Of a stretch of DNA of 64,000 nt, positions 1-7,844 are shown one piece after another. The translations under genes and the position numbers were made by a program. The notes under the pieces were generated by a model. That model saw only the letters and a list, made by a program, of their open reading frames with translations. It did no database searches and was not told the origin of the DNA. Each line of letters begins with the position of its first letter. Positions within the stretch are counted from its first letter, which is position 1. Source of the DNA: Amycolatopsis sp. CA-128772 (GTDB lineage Bacteria; Actinomycetota; Actinomycetes; Mycobacteriales; Pseudonocardiaceae); assembly GCF_002904295.1 (NCBI RefSeq), contig NZ_PPHG01000027.1:169623-233622 (forward strand), written 5' to 3'.

Positions 1-632
1 GCCAGCGTGACGTCGCATCCTGCGGGGATTCCGGCGTAGTCACTACTCATCGTGGGTCTCCTCAAAATCGGTGGTGTCAGCGGCTGTGCTGTGAATGAAC
101 CCGCGAGCGTCCGGTGCAGGGTGCGGATGTCCCGCAGCTTCTGCGGATCAGGCGCGACATAGGTGTTTTCGGTCAGGTAACGGCTCACGGTGTCGACGTG
201 GAGTGGGTCGTCGGTTGCCAGGACGGCCAGTGCGGCGTGCGCGGTGTCGTCGAGGTGTTCGGTGGTGGCGTCGTGTTCGTGCCACAGCCAGGTCGGGAAG
301 ACGTATCGGCCGTCAGCGTCGGGCTGGAGGCGCTCGATGGCGGGACCGCTTGTCGGATCGGTGTCATCGTGGAGTGCGTCGTGGTCGGTGACGATCAGGT
401 GGTCGCCGTCCCAGCGGAAGCGCAGATGGTCGGAGGTGGCTTCGACGGTGACGGCGATCCACTCGGTGACGACACGACGAAACCGCGGCGTCACGGTGTA
501 TAGGCGGAGGCCGTCTTCGTCGTGGGCCGCGAACTCCAGCTCGCCCAGTTGTGCCGGGAAGTAGGGCTGGTCGTCGCTGCACACCAGTCCTTCGTCTACG
601 CGGAGAACGTCGGGCGGAGAAGGTGCGGACAT
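1..632 (-). CDS. Hypothetical protein, cut by left window edge
   Basis: Reading leftwards from the ATG at 632 the frame stays open for at least 210 codons and leaves the window. The product starts MSAPSPPDVLRVDEG and is acidic and His/Asp-rich, with no domain I recognise. A second in-frame ATG at 50 has a good upstream GAGGAGACCC ribosome-binding site, so there may instead be a gene starting at 50 that happens to share the frame. The ATG at 632 has only a weak purine tract (GGAAAA). Function unknown; the long open frame on this strand is the only support. Confidence 0.5.
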   Translation of the reverse strand, partial: MSAPSPPDVLRVDEGLVCSDDQPYFPAQLGELEFAAHDEDGLRLYTVTPRFRRVVTEWIAVTVEATSDHLRFRWDGDHLIVTDHDALHDDTDPTSGPAIERLQPDADGRYVFPTWLWHEHDATTEHLDDTAHAALAVLATDDPLHVDTVSRYLTENTYVAPDPQKLRDIRTLHRTLAGSFTAQPLTPPILRRPTMSSDYAGIPAGCDVTL

Positions 633-864
633 CAGGTTTTCCTTTCAGCGGACGCAGAACGCGTGGTGGACGGCGCGGACGAGCGCGAACCGAGAACGGC
701 GCCACCGGCAAGAAACCCCGGCGGGGTAGCGCAGTTCCGGCGGTGCGGGAGCCTCGCCGGGTGACCGTGCGCCGGCTCGAAGACGACGCCGGCGCCGAGC
801 ACGTGATCCCGATGGTGGATGCCCAGGTGCGGGTGGTCGAGCAGTTCGCCGACGAAGCGCGCGC

Positions 865-1307
865 GAGCGTCCGGTGGTCGGCAATGGCTGGGTGTTCAGC
901 ACGGTCATCTTCCTCGTCGACGTCTTCCCGATCGCCCTGCTCCTCATCACCCTCCCGTCGCTGGCGGTGTCGTTCGAGGGACTCGCGGTCTTCGTGGTCA
1001 AGACGGCCGACTTGGGCATCACCCTCGCCCCCGTCGATGCGACATCGCGGCTGACGCTCATCATGTATTCGCTCACGCTGCTCATCGAGTTCCAGGCCTA
1101 CGCGCTCGTCCTCTTCGGCGCCTACCTGCTCGGCCGGTCCTGGTTCCGGCCGGCGACCGCGGACGCCCGACGCGCCGCCAGGGAAACGTGCGCCGTCTCC
1201 GTCGGCTGGCCTGGCTCTGCTTCCCGGCCCTCGCGCTGGTCCTCCTCGGCGCGGCGTACGAGGCCGTCGAGATCTACTTCCTCGTGCCGCTGGTGTCCGC
1301 CCCGTGA
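865..1307 (+). pseudogene. SpoIIM-like membrane protein, 3' remnant with frameshift
   Basis: From about 874 the frame encodes a strongly hydrophobic stretch (starts VVGNGWVFSTVIFLVD, then LIMYSLTLLIEF and ALVLFGAYLLG) typical of a polytopic membrane protein. Near 1185 the protein-like signal jumps to another frame, which continues RLAWLCFPALALVLLGAAY and ends at a stop at 1307. Joined, the two halves resemble the C-terminal part of stage II sporulation protein M-type membrane proteins. The N-terminal part is missing, so this is a decayed remnant. The family call is tentative; the membrane character is seen directly. Confidence 0.45.
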
Positions 1308-1835
1308 TCCATGCCCGACGTCGGCTGGCCCGATCGTGGCCGTTGGTGGAGGGGAACCGTGGCGCCGAGTGACATTCCGCTGGAAAGCTCCCTGCGAACA
1401 CGGCCGACCGAGCTGGCGATCGGCCGGGCAACTCGACGGGGAATCGAGCGGGATGACTGACCACCGGGCTTCTTCGGTGACCTGCGCCGCGAGTGTGGGT
1501 TCTCCCGGTCGTGAGGCCCGTCGCGCTCCATCGGTGAGGTGTCGAACCGACGCGGCCCGGCCGGCGCCAGCTGTATTGCCCCCCGGCCGGGCGTGGGGCA
1601 CGTGTCGATGCGTGGCATCCGACGCCGGCCGGGTGGTCGTCGAGCAGCGCGAGTGCCTGAGTGTCGGGCGGTCGAGGCGGCGGAGGCGACGGGCTGCGGG
1701 CCTATCGAGTCGAGCGAGCCGGGCGCAGAGCCCTGGGCAGCTGGGAGCAGACCGGGCCGAAGACGTTGGCGTTCGTGGTCACTCCGTCCGGGGACCCGGT
1801 CGAGCCGGCAGGGTTCGCCGGCATCGACACGGTGT
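1308..1835. other. Gene-poor stretch
   Basis: I see no convincing gene here. One plus-strand segment (about 1735-1850) reads WEQTGPKTLAFVV and could be a short remnant of a secreted or SnoaL-like protein, but it lacks a start and a conserved end. No clear repeats or RNA genes. Confidence 0.4.
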
Positions 1836-2117
1836 TCACGTCGGTCGAACCTGAAGCGGACGCAAGCGGACGTCGTTCCACGGGATCTCGTGCAGGTCGC
1901 GGTGCACCCACCTGGCGATGCGGTCGATGAGCCACGGCCGGTTCATCTCGTCGCGCTCGTAGCCGAGCAGCCGGACGCGCCGGTTCGGGGCGACCAGCAC
2001 CGCCCGGATGACCGGGACGCCATCGGAGCCGACACCGGTGATGAGATCGGCGATGCGGCCGAGCTGACGCCCTTCCAGGTCGTAGGCGGTCGCGCCCAGC
2101 AGGTCACTTGCGCGCAT
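1836..2117 (-). CDS. PRC-barrel domain protein
   Basis: A 93-residue protein beginning MRASDLLGATAYDLEG, with LGRIADLITG and VIRAVLVAPNRRVRLLGYER following, the usual layout of a PRC-barrel beta domain. These small barrels bind other proteins or RNA and often accompany membrane or regulatory complexes. It is the last gene of the minus-strand operon 4174-1836 and overlaps the end of the preceding PRC-barrel gene by 14 bases, so translation is probably coupled. The two neighbouring PRC-barrel genes look like diverged relatives. The cellular role is not known from sequence. Confidence 0.82.
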   Translation of the reverse strand: MRASDLLGATAYDLEGRQLGRIADLITGVGSDGVPVIRAVLVAPNRRVRLLGYERDEMNRPWLIDRIARWVHRDLHEIPWNDVRLRPLQVRPT

Positions 2118-2496
2118 CGCGCGCTCCCGGGATCCGGCCGATCAAGTGGTCGCGCAGCCAGGTCTCCAGTGGCGGTTCGCTGAAGACTTCCGCGCGCAGC
2201 GATAAGGAGATGTGGCTGCCCACCTCGGCCACGTGCTCGAACGGGATCCGCAGCGGGGCGGGGGTCTCTTCGGCACGCAGCCGCGTCGCGACCGCCGCGA
2301 GCCAGTGCCCGAAGCGGCCGCCGATCCGCCGCCCGAGCGCGACCTGCCCGGCCAGCAACGCGACGATCCGCAGTCGGCCGTCCTCGCTGACGGCGAGTTC
2401 GACGTCGTCGACCTTGCCGACTTTGGTGCCGGCGAGGTCGAGGATCTGGCGGTCGAGGAGGTGGAAGTCGATCCGCAGCGGGTCGGGTGTGGTCAT
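2104..2496 (-). CDS. PRC-barrel domain protein
   Basis: A 130-residue protein starting MTTPDPLRIDFHLLDRQILDL. The segment GTKVGKVDDVELAVSEDG is the characteristic PRC-barrel entry, followed by a valine/leucine-rich barrel and a C-terminal helical tail ending GARDARK. Its ATG overlaps the stop codon of the Nramp-type transporter gene (AATGA), which makes co-translation with the transporter likely. A PRC-barrel pair directly behind a transporter suggests a cytoplasmic regulatory or assembly role; that is inference from position only. Confidence 0.8.
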   Translation of the reverse strand: MTTPDPLRIDFHLLDRQILDLAGTKVGKVDDVELAVSEDGRLRIVALLAGQVALGRRIGGRFGHWLAAVATRLRAEETPAPLRIPFEHVAEVGSHISLSLRAEVFSEPPLETWLRDHLIGRIPGARDARK

Positions 2497-3719
2497 TGGC
2501 CGGCTCCCGTGATGATCATCAAGGGGATCGCGGCGAGGGCCGCGACGAGGATGACGCCGAGGTAGCCGACGCCGAGGATGTTGCGGATCCGGCCGTTGAC
2601 CTGGTCTCCGAGGTACGCGCGATCGTTGGCAACCACGAGGATCGGCAGGTACGTCAACGGCAAGACCACCGCCGAGAGCAGCAGCGTGTATTCGGTGAGC
2701 TGGACCGGATCGATGGTTGTCAGCAGCAGCGCGGCGCCGAGGACGACGCTGGCGAGGACGACGGTGTGGAACCGGGCGGCCCGCCGTGGGGCGACGCGCT
2801 TGCCCCACTCCCAGCCGAAGTACTGGGCGACGGTGTAGCCCGACGACAGCCCGGTTTCCAGCGCGGCGCCGAACGTCGCGGCGAACACGCCAAGGATCAC
2901 GATCGCCAGCCCGAGCTTGCCGAGGGCCAGGCCGACGGGCAGCGTCGTCTGCGTGATCGCGTCGACCTTCAGTGACGCGGGCTGGAACACGACCGCGGCG
3001 CACGCCATGATCGCCAGGGACAGCAGGCCGCCGAGCGGGAACCCGACGAACACGTTGATGCGCTCGGTGCCGAGGTCTTTGCGGGTCCAGTTTTCCTCGA
3101 CTCCGCCGGAGGAGAAGAAGAACACCTCGTACGGTGTCATGGCCGCGGCGAACAGCGCGACCGCGAAGTACCCGTAGGTGGCCCAGTTCTCCGTCGGCGG
3201 TGGGCCCTCGCCGACCTGGCCCAGCAACTCGGGCCACGACAGCGGCAGGGTCACCAGCGCGACGACGAAGACGATCAGCGCCAGGCCGAGCAGGCCGAAC
3301 ACCCGCTCGAGGGTCTCGAACTTGGTGCGCCACAGGACGACCCAGAGCACGACGGCCACGACTGGTACCCACAGCAGGTAATGGACGCTGGTCGCCAGGT
3401 GGAGGGCGAGGGCGACGCCGCCGATTTCCGCTCCCAGGGTCAGCATTGTGACCAGGTAGGAGCCGGCGAGGTTCACCAGGGCGATGCGTGGTCCGAGCCG
3501 TTCACGGATCAGGTCGAACACGGGGCGGCCGCTGACCGCGGCGATCCGGCCGGCCATGTCGGCGTACACGCAGATCCCGACGATGCCGACGATGACCACC
3601 CACGCGAGCCGCATGCCGAACCGGGCGCCGGTCTGGGAGTTTGCGACGAGGTCGCCGATGTCGACGAAGCCGCCGATCGCCGTCAGGATCCCGAGGGTGA
3701 CGGCCAGGAACTTCTTCAT
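2493..3719 (-). CDS. Nramp-family metal-ion transporter, atypical
   Basis: A 408-residue protein with about eleven predicted membrane segments and the SLC11/Nramp fold layout. The family's first-helix metal motif, normally Asp-Pro-Gly-Asn, reads DIGD at residues 20-23, followed by the usual NSQTGARFG. The sixth-helix motif, normally Met-Pro-His, reads TPYE (AAAMTPYEVFFF, near residue 200). Two of the usual metal ligands, Asn and Met, are therefore replaced, so substrate preference may differ from Mn2+/Fe2+ (inference). The gene overlaps its upstream neighbour by ATGA and the downstream PRC-barrel gene by four bases, forming one operon. Confidence 0.88.
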   Translation of the reverse strand: MKKFLAVTLGILTAIGGFVDIGDLVANSQTGARFGMRLAWVVIVGIVGICVYADMAGRIAAVSGRPVFDLIRERLGPRIALVNLAGSYLVTMLTLGAEIGGVALALHLATSVHYLLWVPVVAVVLWVVLWRTKFETLERVFGLLGLALIVFVVALVTLPLSWPELLGQVGEGPPPTENWATYGYFAVALFAAAMTPYEVFFFSSGGVEENWTRKDLGTERINVFVGFPLGGLLSLAIMACAAVVFQPASLKVDAITQTTLPVGLALGKLGLAIVILGVFAATFGAALETGLSSGYTVAQYFGWEWGKRVAPRRAARFHTVVLASVVLGAALLLTTIDPVQLTEYTLLLSAVVLPLTYLPILVVANDRAYLGDQVNGRIRNILGVGYLGVILVAALAAIPLMIITGAGQ

Positions 3720-4174
3720 CGATGACGCTCCAGGAAGCCGGCCAGCAGTTCGCCGGTCTTGTGCAATCTCGTAGCCATCGCGCGCTCGTCGTCCGGGCTG
3801 ACGTCGGCCGCCGCGGTGACAGCGGCAATCTCGGCGCTCGCTTCAGTTAGCAACGGCGCGCACTCGTCGTGCAGCGAGATCGAGGCGGTGTCGGGAATCT
3901 GCTCCGCGGTGAAGTCGTCGGCGGCCGTGGCCAGGGCATCGCGTGCCTGCCACAGGACGGACGACCGGTACGGCGGGAGCACTTTCCCGTCGATGTCGGC
4001 GGTGACCATCAGTTCGGTGGTGCGGACCTGGGAGAGGGATTGTTCGGCCGCGGTGAGCGCCGCGCTCCGGTAGTCCTCGGCCGAGGTGGGCAGAACGGAC
4101 GGAACGACCACCGCCGTCGCTACGAGGGCGGCCACTGCGCTTCCCACCGCGATCTTCACCGTTCGGCGCGTCAT
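3716..4174 (-). CDS. Signal-anchored extracytoplasmic hypothetical protein
   Basis: A 152-residue protein with a basic N-terminus (MTRRTVKIAVG) and one hydrophobic segment (AAVALVATAVVVPSVL-like, residues 12-28), so it is exported or anchored. The rest is Ala/Glu/Asp-rich and probably helical. It contains two widely spaced Asp/Glu clusters and one Cys (DECAPLL). It is the first gene of the operon that continues with the Nramp-type transporter, overlapping it by ATGA at 3716-3719. A periplasmic-side helper for the transporter is possible. I do not recognise the family. Confidence 0.7.
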   Translation of the reverse strand: MTRRTVKIAVGSAVAALVATAVVVPSVLPTSAEDYRSAALTAAEQSLSQVRTTELMVTADIDGKVLPPYRSSVLWQARDALATAADDFTAEQIPDTASISLHDECAPLLTEASAEIAAVTAAADVSPDDERAMATRLHKTGELLAGFLERHR

Positions 4175-4210
4175 CGGATCAGCGTAGTATCGGCTGGGCG
4201 ACTCGGCTGA

Positions 4211-4620
4211 TCAACGGGCGGGCCGCGCGCTCAAGCTGCGGGGTACTGCGCGCCTTCGAGCAAAGGCGCCAGGTGGACGGCGTTGCATGCGAGCGTGGCG
4301 TTCGTCGACGCGACGGGCTTCCTGCTTCTCGTCAAGGTCGCTGTAGTCGCCTCCCTGCATGGCCTCGCCGTTCCAGTACGTTCGCGCCTCGAGCCGGAGT
4401 GCTGAAGCCCGGCGTCGTTGGGCTGGCCACAAGTCAGCGTGACCTCCTGCGGAGGGTCCTCACGCAGGTGCTCGGAGTTCTCCACTGCGGCGGCCCGCGG
4501 GCCCGCCACGCGGCCAGCACCGTCGGGACGATGTCATTCAACATAGACCGGGCCGGCAAGGCCGATGGCCCTGGATCGCGGTCAAGCTCGGCGATCTTCT
4601 CCCGTATCGTATTCAGGCTT
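4211..4620 (-). pseudogene. Decayed gene of unknown family
   Basis: Protein-like sequence appears in three successive minus-strand frames: first NTIREKIAELDRDPG and PARSMLNDIVPTVLAAWRARG, then ENSEHLREDPPQEVTLTCG, then YWNGEAMQGGDYSDLDEKQEARR. Joined in that order they could be one former protein of about 130 residues broken by at least two frameshifts. No family is recognisable, and the interpretation rests only on amino-acid character. Confidence 0.25.
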
Positions 4621-4720
4621 ACGTTGCCTGGACGGCCCCCAGGTAGGCCGGTGGCGGCGGCCGGTGTTGTCGAACAGCCAGCCCAGTCGGCCGCCCCGCC
4701 CTCTGCTGGCGGGGCGAGGT

Positions 4721-4939
4721 CATGCTGACCGTGGTGCCGGCGGGAGTGGACTGGACCGCGGTGGCGGTGGCCAGGGCGTGGATGAGAGGCAGGCCCCGGC
4801 CGTGCCAGGGACCCGGCCGAGCCACCGGCTGCCACTGGCCGTGGTCGGTGACGCCGACCTGGTCGACGGACGGCTGCGCTGGCGGCTGAGCCCCTGAACC
4901 ACGGTCCGGCCGGTCGCTGTCCCGGAACAGGAACATCAC
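4721..4939 (-). pseudogene. Fragment of a SpoIIE/anti-sigma-type HATPase
   Basis: The minus-strand frame carries VGVTDHGQWQP, then GRGLPLIHALATATAVQ and GTTVSMT. This is the order of the N- and G-box and last strand of small serine-kinase/HATPase_c_2 domains (TDxG, GRGL..I.AL, GTTV). Only the C-terminal third of such a domain is present, and no start fits, so this is a remnant of an anti-sigma kinase or PP2C-linked ATPase. The neighbouring DNA also looks decayed. Confidence 0.35.
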
Positions 4940-5102
4940 CGGGATGACCGCCGTCGGCGAGGCCTCGACCTGCCCGGTGGGTCGGATCCCACCGTCAACG
5001 TTGTCCGCAAGACATGTCCAGCCGCTGAATGCAGGAGGACCTGTGCCGTTCCGCCACCTGCGGTGGGCCGGCGCCTTGAGCCTCGGCCCACCGCAGGTGC
5101 GC

Positions 5103-5267
5103 TCATCCGTCCTTCCGGCTCCGGCCGAGGAAGCTGCCGACGACGCCGGCGCCGAGCCCGATGACGGCGACGATGACGACCGGGGTGAAGTCCCTCGTGA
5201 CGAGCCAGGTTACCGTCATGACGGCAACCAACAGGACGACCCCGATGAGCCGACGGTGCCTATTCAA
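5103..5267 (-). CDS. Small two-segment membrane protein (possible)
   Basis: A 54-codon frame from a TTG at 5267 to TGA at 5103. The product has a basic start (NRHRRL) and two hydrophobic stretches (IGVVLLVAVMTVTWLV and VVIVAVIGLGAGVVGSFLG) separated by TRDFTP, ending in a basic GRSRKDG. This is a good helical-hairpin pattern. The TTG start is weak; it may be the 3' end of a lost gene. Confidence 0.4.
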   Translation of the reverse strand: MNRHRRLIGVVLLVAVMTVTWLVTRDFTPVVIVAVIGLGAGVVGSFLGRSRKDG

Positions 5268-5463
5268 GCAGCTTTCCGTTTCGGGAGGAGAAGGAGCAGC
5301 CCAACCCGCTGGTCAGGCCGAGGGCCGCGTTGGTGGTGACGTCGTCCGAGCTGCCGCCGCCCACGCCGGTTCCGATGCCGGCGCCTTCCGGACCCGGGAG
5401 GCGGAAGAGCCGGTCCTCGGCGTCGACGTCTCCGGTGGCGACAACGTGTCGCAGGGTATCCGG

Positions 5464-7566
5464 TCAGCTGATCGCCATCGAGAACACGTGCAGGCCGGCG
5501 GAGGCCAAGGGGCCGCCGACGTCCGGCAGTGTCACCGAGGCCACGGACTTGGCCGCGTCGAGCGGCACCGACGTGGACCACAACCGGACATCCTGCTCGT
5601 CGCGGCCGGTCGAGGCGTCGTTGTACTTTGTCGGTGGCTTGTGGTGGTAGGTCATCGCCGCGGCCGGGGTGTTGCCGGCGATCGGGGTTGCCGCCCAGAA
5701 GTCGCCGAACGACAACGTGAAGCTCGAAAAGGTGCCGTCGGTGTACGTCACCGTCCCGGTACCGCTCTGGGTGCCGAAGGTCGCCGCGCCCAGGAACGAC
5801 AGCTTGCCGCCCGAACCGGAGACCGTGATCTTCTGCCCGGCCGCCTTGACGTTGTCCGGGAAACCGTAGTATCGCTGCGGCCAGTCGAAACCCACTCCGC
5901 CGACGACCGCGCGCGGGTACTTGATCCCCGCTGCCTCCAGTGCCTGTCCGGAGAAGCTTCGGCCGCTCAAGGTGATGCCGCCGGCCTTCGGGTTCAGGTC
6001 GTTGCTGATGCCGACGTTGTCGAACGCCTCGCGTAGCGACGAATAGGTCTTCGCCGCCACGCCGGACGAGTTGTCCGCGCCGATGTCGACCTTGCCGTCC
6101 GCGCGTGGGACGGGGGCGCCGAAGTAGTCGCGCGTCCCCGCGTCGGCCGCGGCGGTGCCGGTGCCCAGGGCCGGGGAGCCGGTGGTGAGCTGGTAGCCCG
6201 CGACACTGTTGAAGCCGGTCGCGCTGCCGCCCGCGTAGTTGAGCTTCGGGTCGCTCTTGACCGCGCCCTCGTCCCCGGCCGGTGCGGGGAAGCCGCCCCA
6301 GTACAGGTTCGAGCGATAGGTGACCCCGGAGCCCGCCGGCAGCGATCCGCCTTGCGACACGAAGATGTTGTTGGCGAACAATGTCGTCGCCGTCGCGCCG
6401 ATCGGGACCTTCACGTCGAACGGCCTGGCCATGCAGTAGAACGTGTTATTGTAGTATACCGACGGCGAGGACTTGTCGCCGTCGGCGGCGATCCGGCAGT
6501 CGTCCTGGGAGACGTTGTACCGGATGACCTGCTTGGCGTGGTAGTTCGGGTACTCCGTGCAGTGCTGGCAGCCCAGGAAGAAACCACCCGCGTTGTTGCT
6601 GGAGAAGTTGTACTGGTAGGTGCAGGTTCCGACGATCGCGCCGTCGCAGTCCCACGCCGTCGAGTCGTAGGTCGACGGGTGGTTGCGGGTGACCTCGTTG
6701 AACTGGAAGACCGGGTTGCGCGAGTTGATCGGCCACATGCCGGCGAAGTTGCCGGTCAGGAACGGGTACGCGCCGCCGCCGAGGTCGTCCGCCCGGTTGT
6801 ACTCGACCAGCGGCGCGTCCGAGCCGTGCACCACGATGCCGTCGCCGCCGACGCTGACGATCTGGTTGCGCGCGACGAGGACGTCGGTGTGGTACTGCGC
6901 CGGCTTGATCGTGATCTTGATACCGCCGCCACCGGTGTCGTGGACGTAGTTGCCGGTGATGTGCAGGCCCGCGATGGCGCCCGCCGTGGCGTCGCTGAGC
7001 ACGGAGATGCCCGCGGAACCCTTGAACCAGTCAGCATTCGTGCCGGTCTTGTCGCTCCACCCGGCCACATGATCGACTTCGAGGCCGGTCAGCACGATGT
7101 CCGCCTTGGCCGCGATCGTCGTGCTGCGTACGCGGACGCCCGCGCGTTCGGCGGTAGTGCCGGGGTTGGTGACCCGGAGGTCCCGGACGGTCCAGTGGCT
7201 GACGTCCTTGAGCAGCACGGTTTCCCCGCCCGCGCCCGCGCCGTCGAGCACCGGGCGCGCGCCGGTGCCGTACGCGCCCACGGTGATCGGTGAGCCCGGC
7301 GCGCCGGAGCCCGACGCGACGAACCGCCCGGTGCACGTGGTGCCGCGCTTGAACAGCACCGAGTCACCCGCGCCGAACTTCCGCCCGTTCACCTGGGACA
7401 GAGAGGTGAGCGGCGCGGCCTGGGTGCCCGAGGGCGAACCGGTGAACGAGCAGTCGACGTAGTAGGCGGTGGCGGCGGACGCGACGGGGGCGCCGGCGAC
7501 CGCCGCCCCCACCATCGCCGCCGAGGTCAAGCCGACCTGCAAGGCACGGCGCAGCCGAGAACTCAT
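5464..7566 (-). CDS. Secreted parallel beta-helix protein with C-terminal beta-sandwich domain
   Basis: A 700-residue protein. Residues 1-32 form a signal peptide (MSSRLRRALQVGLTSAAMVG, cleavage after ASA). Residues about 35-450 are a right-handed beta-helix of the polysaccharide-lyase/pectinase type, with repeated N.I..V..DG and GGGG turns. The last 190 residues hold a separate beta-sandwich (VTVSGSGGKLSFLGAATFG and TVTYTDGTFSSFTLSFGDFW), a module often attached to exported glycoside hydrolases. It probably binds or cleaves a plant or microbial polysaccharide outside the cell. It is divergent from the DUF2264 and PL8 genes, with which it likely works. Confidence 0.88.
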   Translation of the reverse strand: MSSRLRRALQVGLTSAAMVGAAVAGAPVASAATAYYVDCSFTGSPSGTQAAPLTSLSQVNGRKFGAGDSVLFKRGTTCTGRFVASGSGAPGSPITVGAYGTGARPVLDGAGAGGETVLLKDVSHWTVRDLRVTNPGTTAERAGVRVRSTTIAAKADIVLTGLEVDHVAGWSDKTGTNADWFKGSAGISVLSDATAGAIAGLHITGNYVHDTGGGGIKITIKPAQYHTDVLVARNQIVSVGGDGIVVHGSDAPLVEYNRADDLGGGAYPFLTGNFAGMWPINSRNPVFQFNEVTRNHPSTYDSTAWDCDGAIVGTCTYQYNFSSNNAGGFFLGCQHCTEYPNYHAKQVIRYNVSQDDCRIAADGDKSSPSVYYNNTFYCMARPFDVKVPIGATATTLFANNIFVSQGGSLPAGSGVTYRSNLYWGGFPAPAGDEGAVKSDPKLNYAGGSATGFNSVAGYQLTTGSPALGTGTAAADAGTRDYFGAPVPRADGKVDIGADNSSGVAAKTYSSLREAFDNVGISNDLNPKAGGITLSGRSFSGQALEAAGIKYPRAVVGGVGFDWPQRYYGFPDNVKAAGQKITVSGSGGKLSFLGAATFGTQSGTGTVTYTDGTFSSFTLSFGDFWAATPIAGNTPAAAMTYHHKPPTKYNDASTGRDEQDVRLWSTSVPLDAAKSVASVTLPDVGGPLASAGLHVFSMAIS

Positions 7567-7844
7567 GGTGGTCTCCTCTTCGTGCGGAGGCGCCTGGGCG
7601 GGGTAGCCGGGCGTCGATCGCCCCGGTCCGTTCCGGACCGTGGCGACCAGTTTTCGGGCCGGGAAACAGGCAAGTCAAGAAGGGATCGCTCGACCGAACA
7701 CAAACGAACGTCACCGTGAGTTTTTGCAGATCACACCTCTGTGAATGATCACCTATCGAGGCCGGGCCCGCGCTCGTGTTCGTCTTTGACCGAGTTCGGC
7801 CGCCGGGCTTGTTCGTGAGGACGACGCCGCCTACGTTTCGGCGA
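7567..7844. promoter_or_regulatory. Divergent promoter region, polysaccharide locus
   Basis: This 278-bp gap separates the divergent beta-helix and DUF2264 genes and must hold promoters for both. It contains the heptamer GATCACC at 7747-7753 and a near copy GATCACA at 7729-7735. GATCACC recurs at 12462 and 12490, just before the nearby DeoR/LacI-type regulator gene, so it may be that regulator's half-site (inference). Confidence 0.4.

Noticed and set aside
364..1464. 366-codon minus-strand frame
   Set aside because: Arg/Pro/Ser-rich without motifs; overlaps the better left-edge gene and the SpoIIM-like remnant.
1661..1930. Short plus-strand frame with WEQTGPKTLAFVV
   Set aside because: Lacks a ribosome-binding site and overlaps the PRC-barrel gene; at most a small relic.
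2104..3372. Long minus-strand frame extending the PRC-barrel gene upstream to 3372
   Set aside because: The part above 2496 is an Arg-rich shadow of the Nramp-type gene; ATG 2496 overlaps the transporter stop as expected for an operon.
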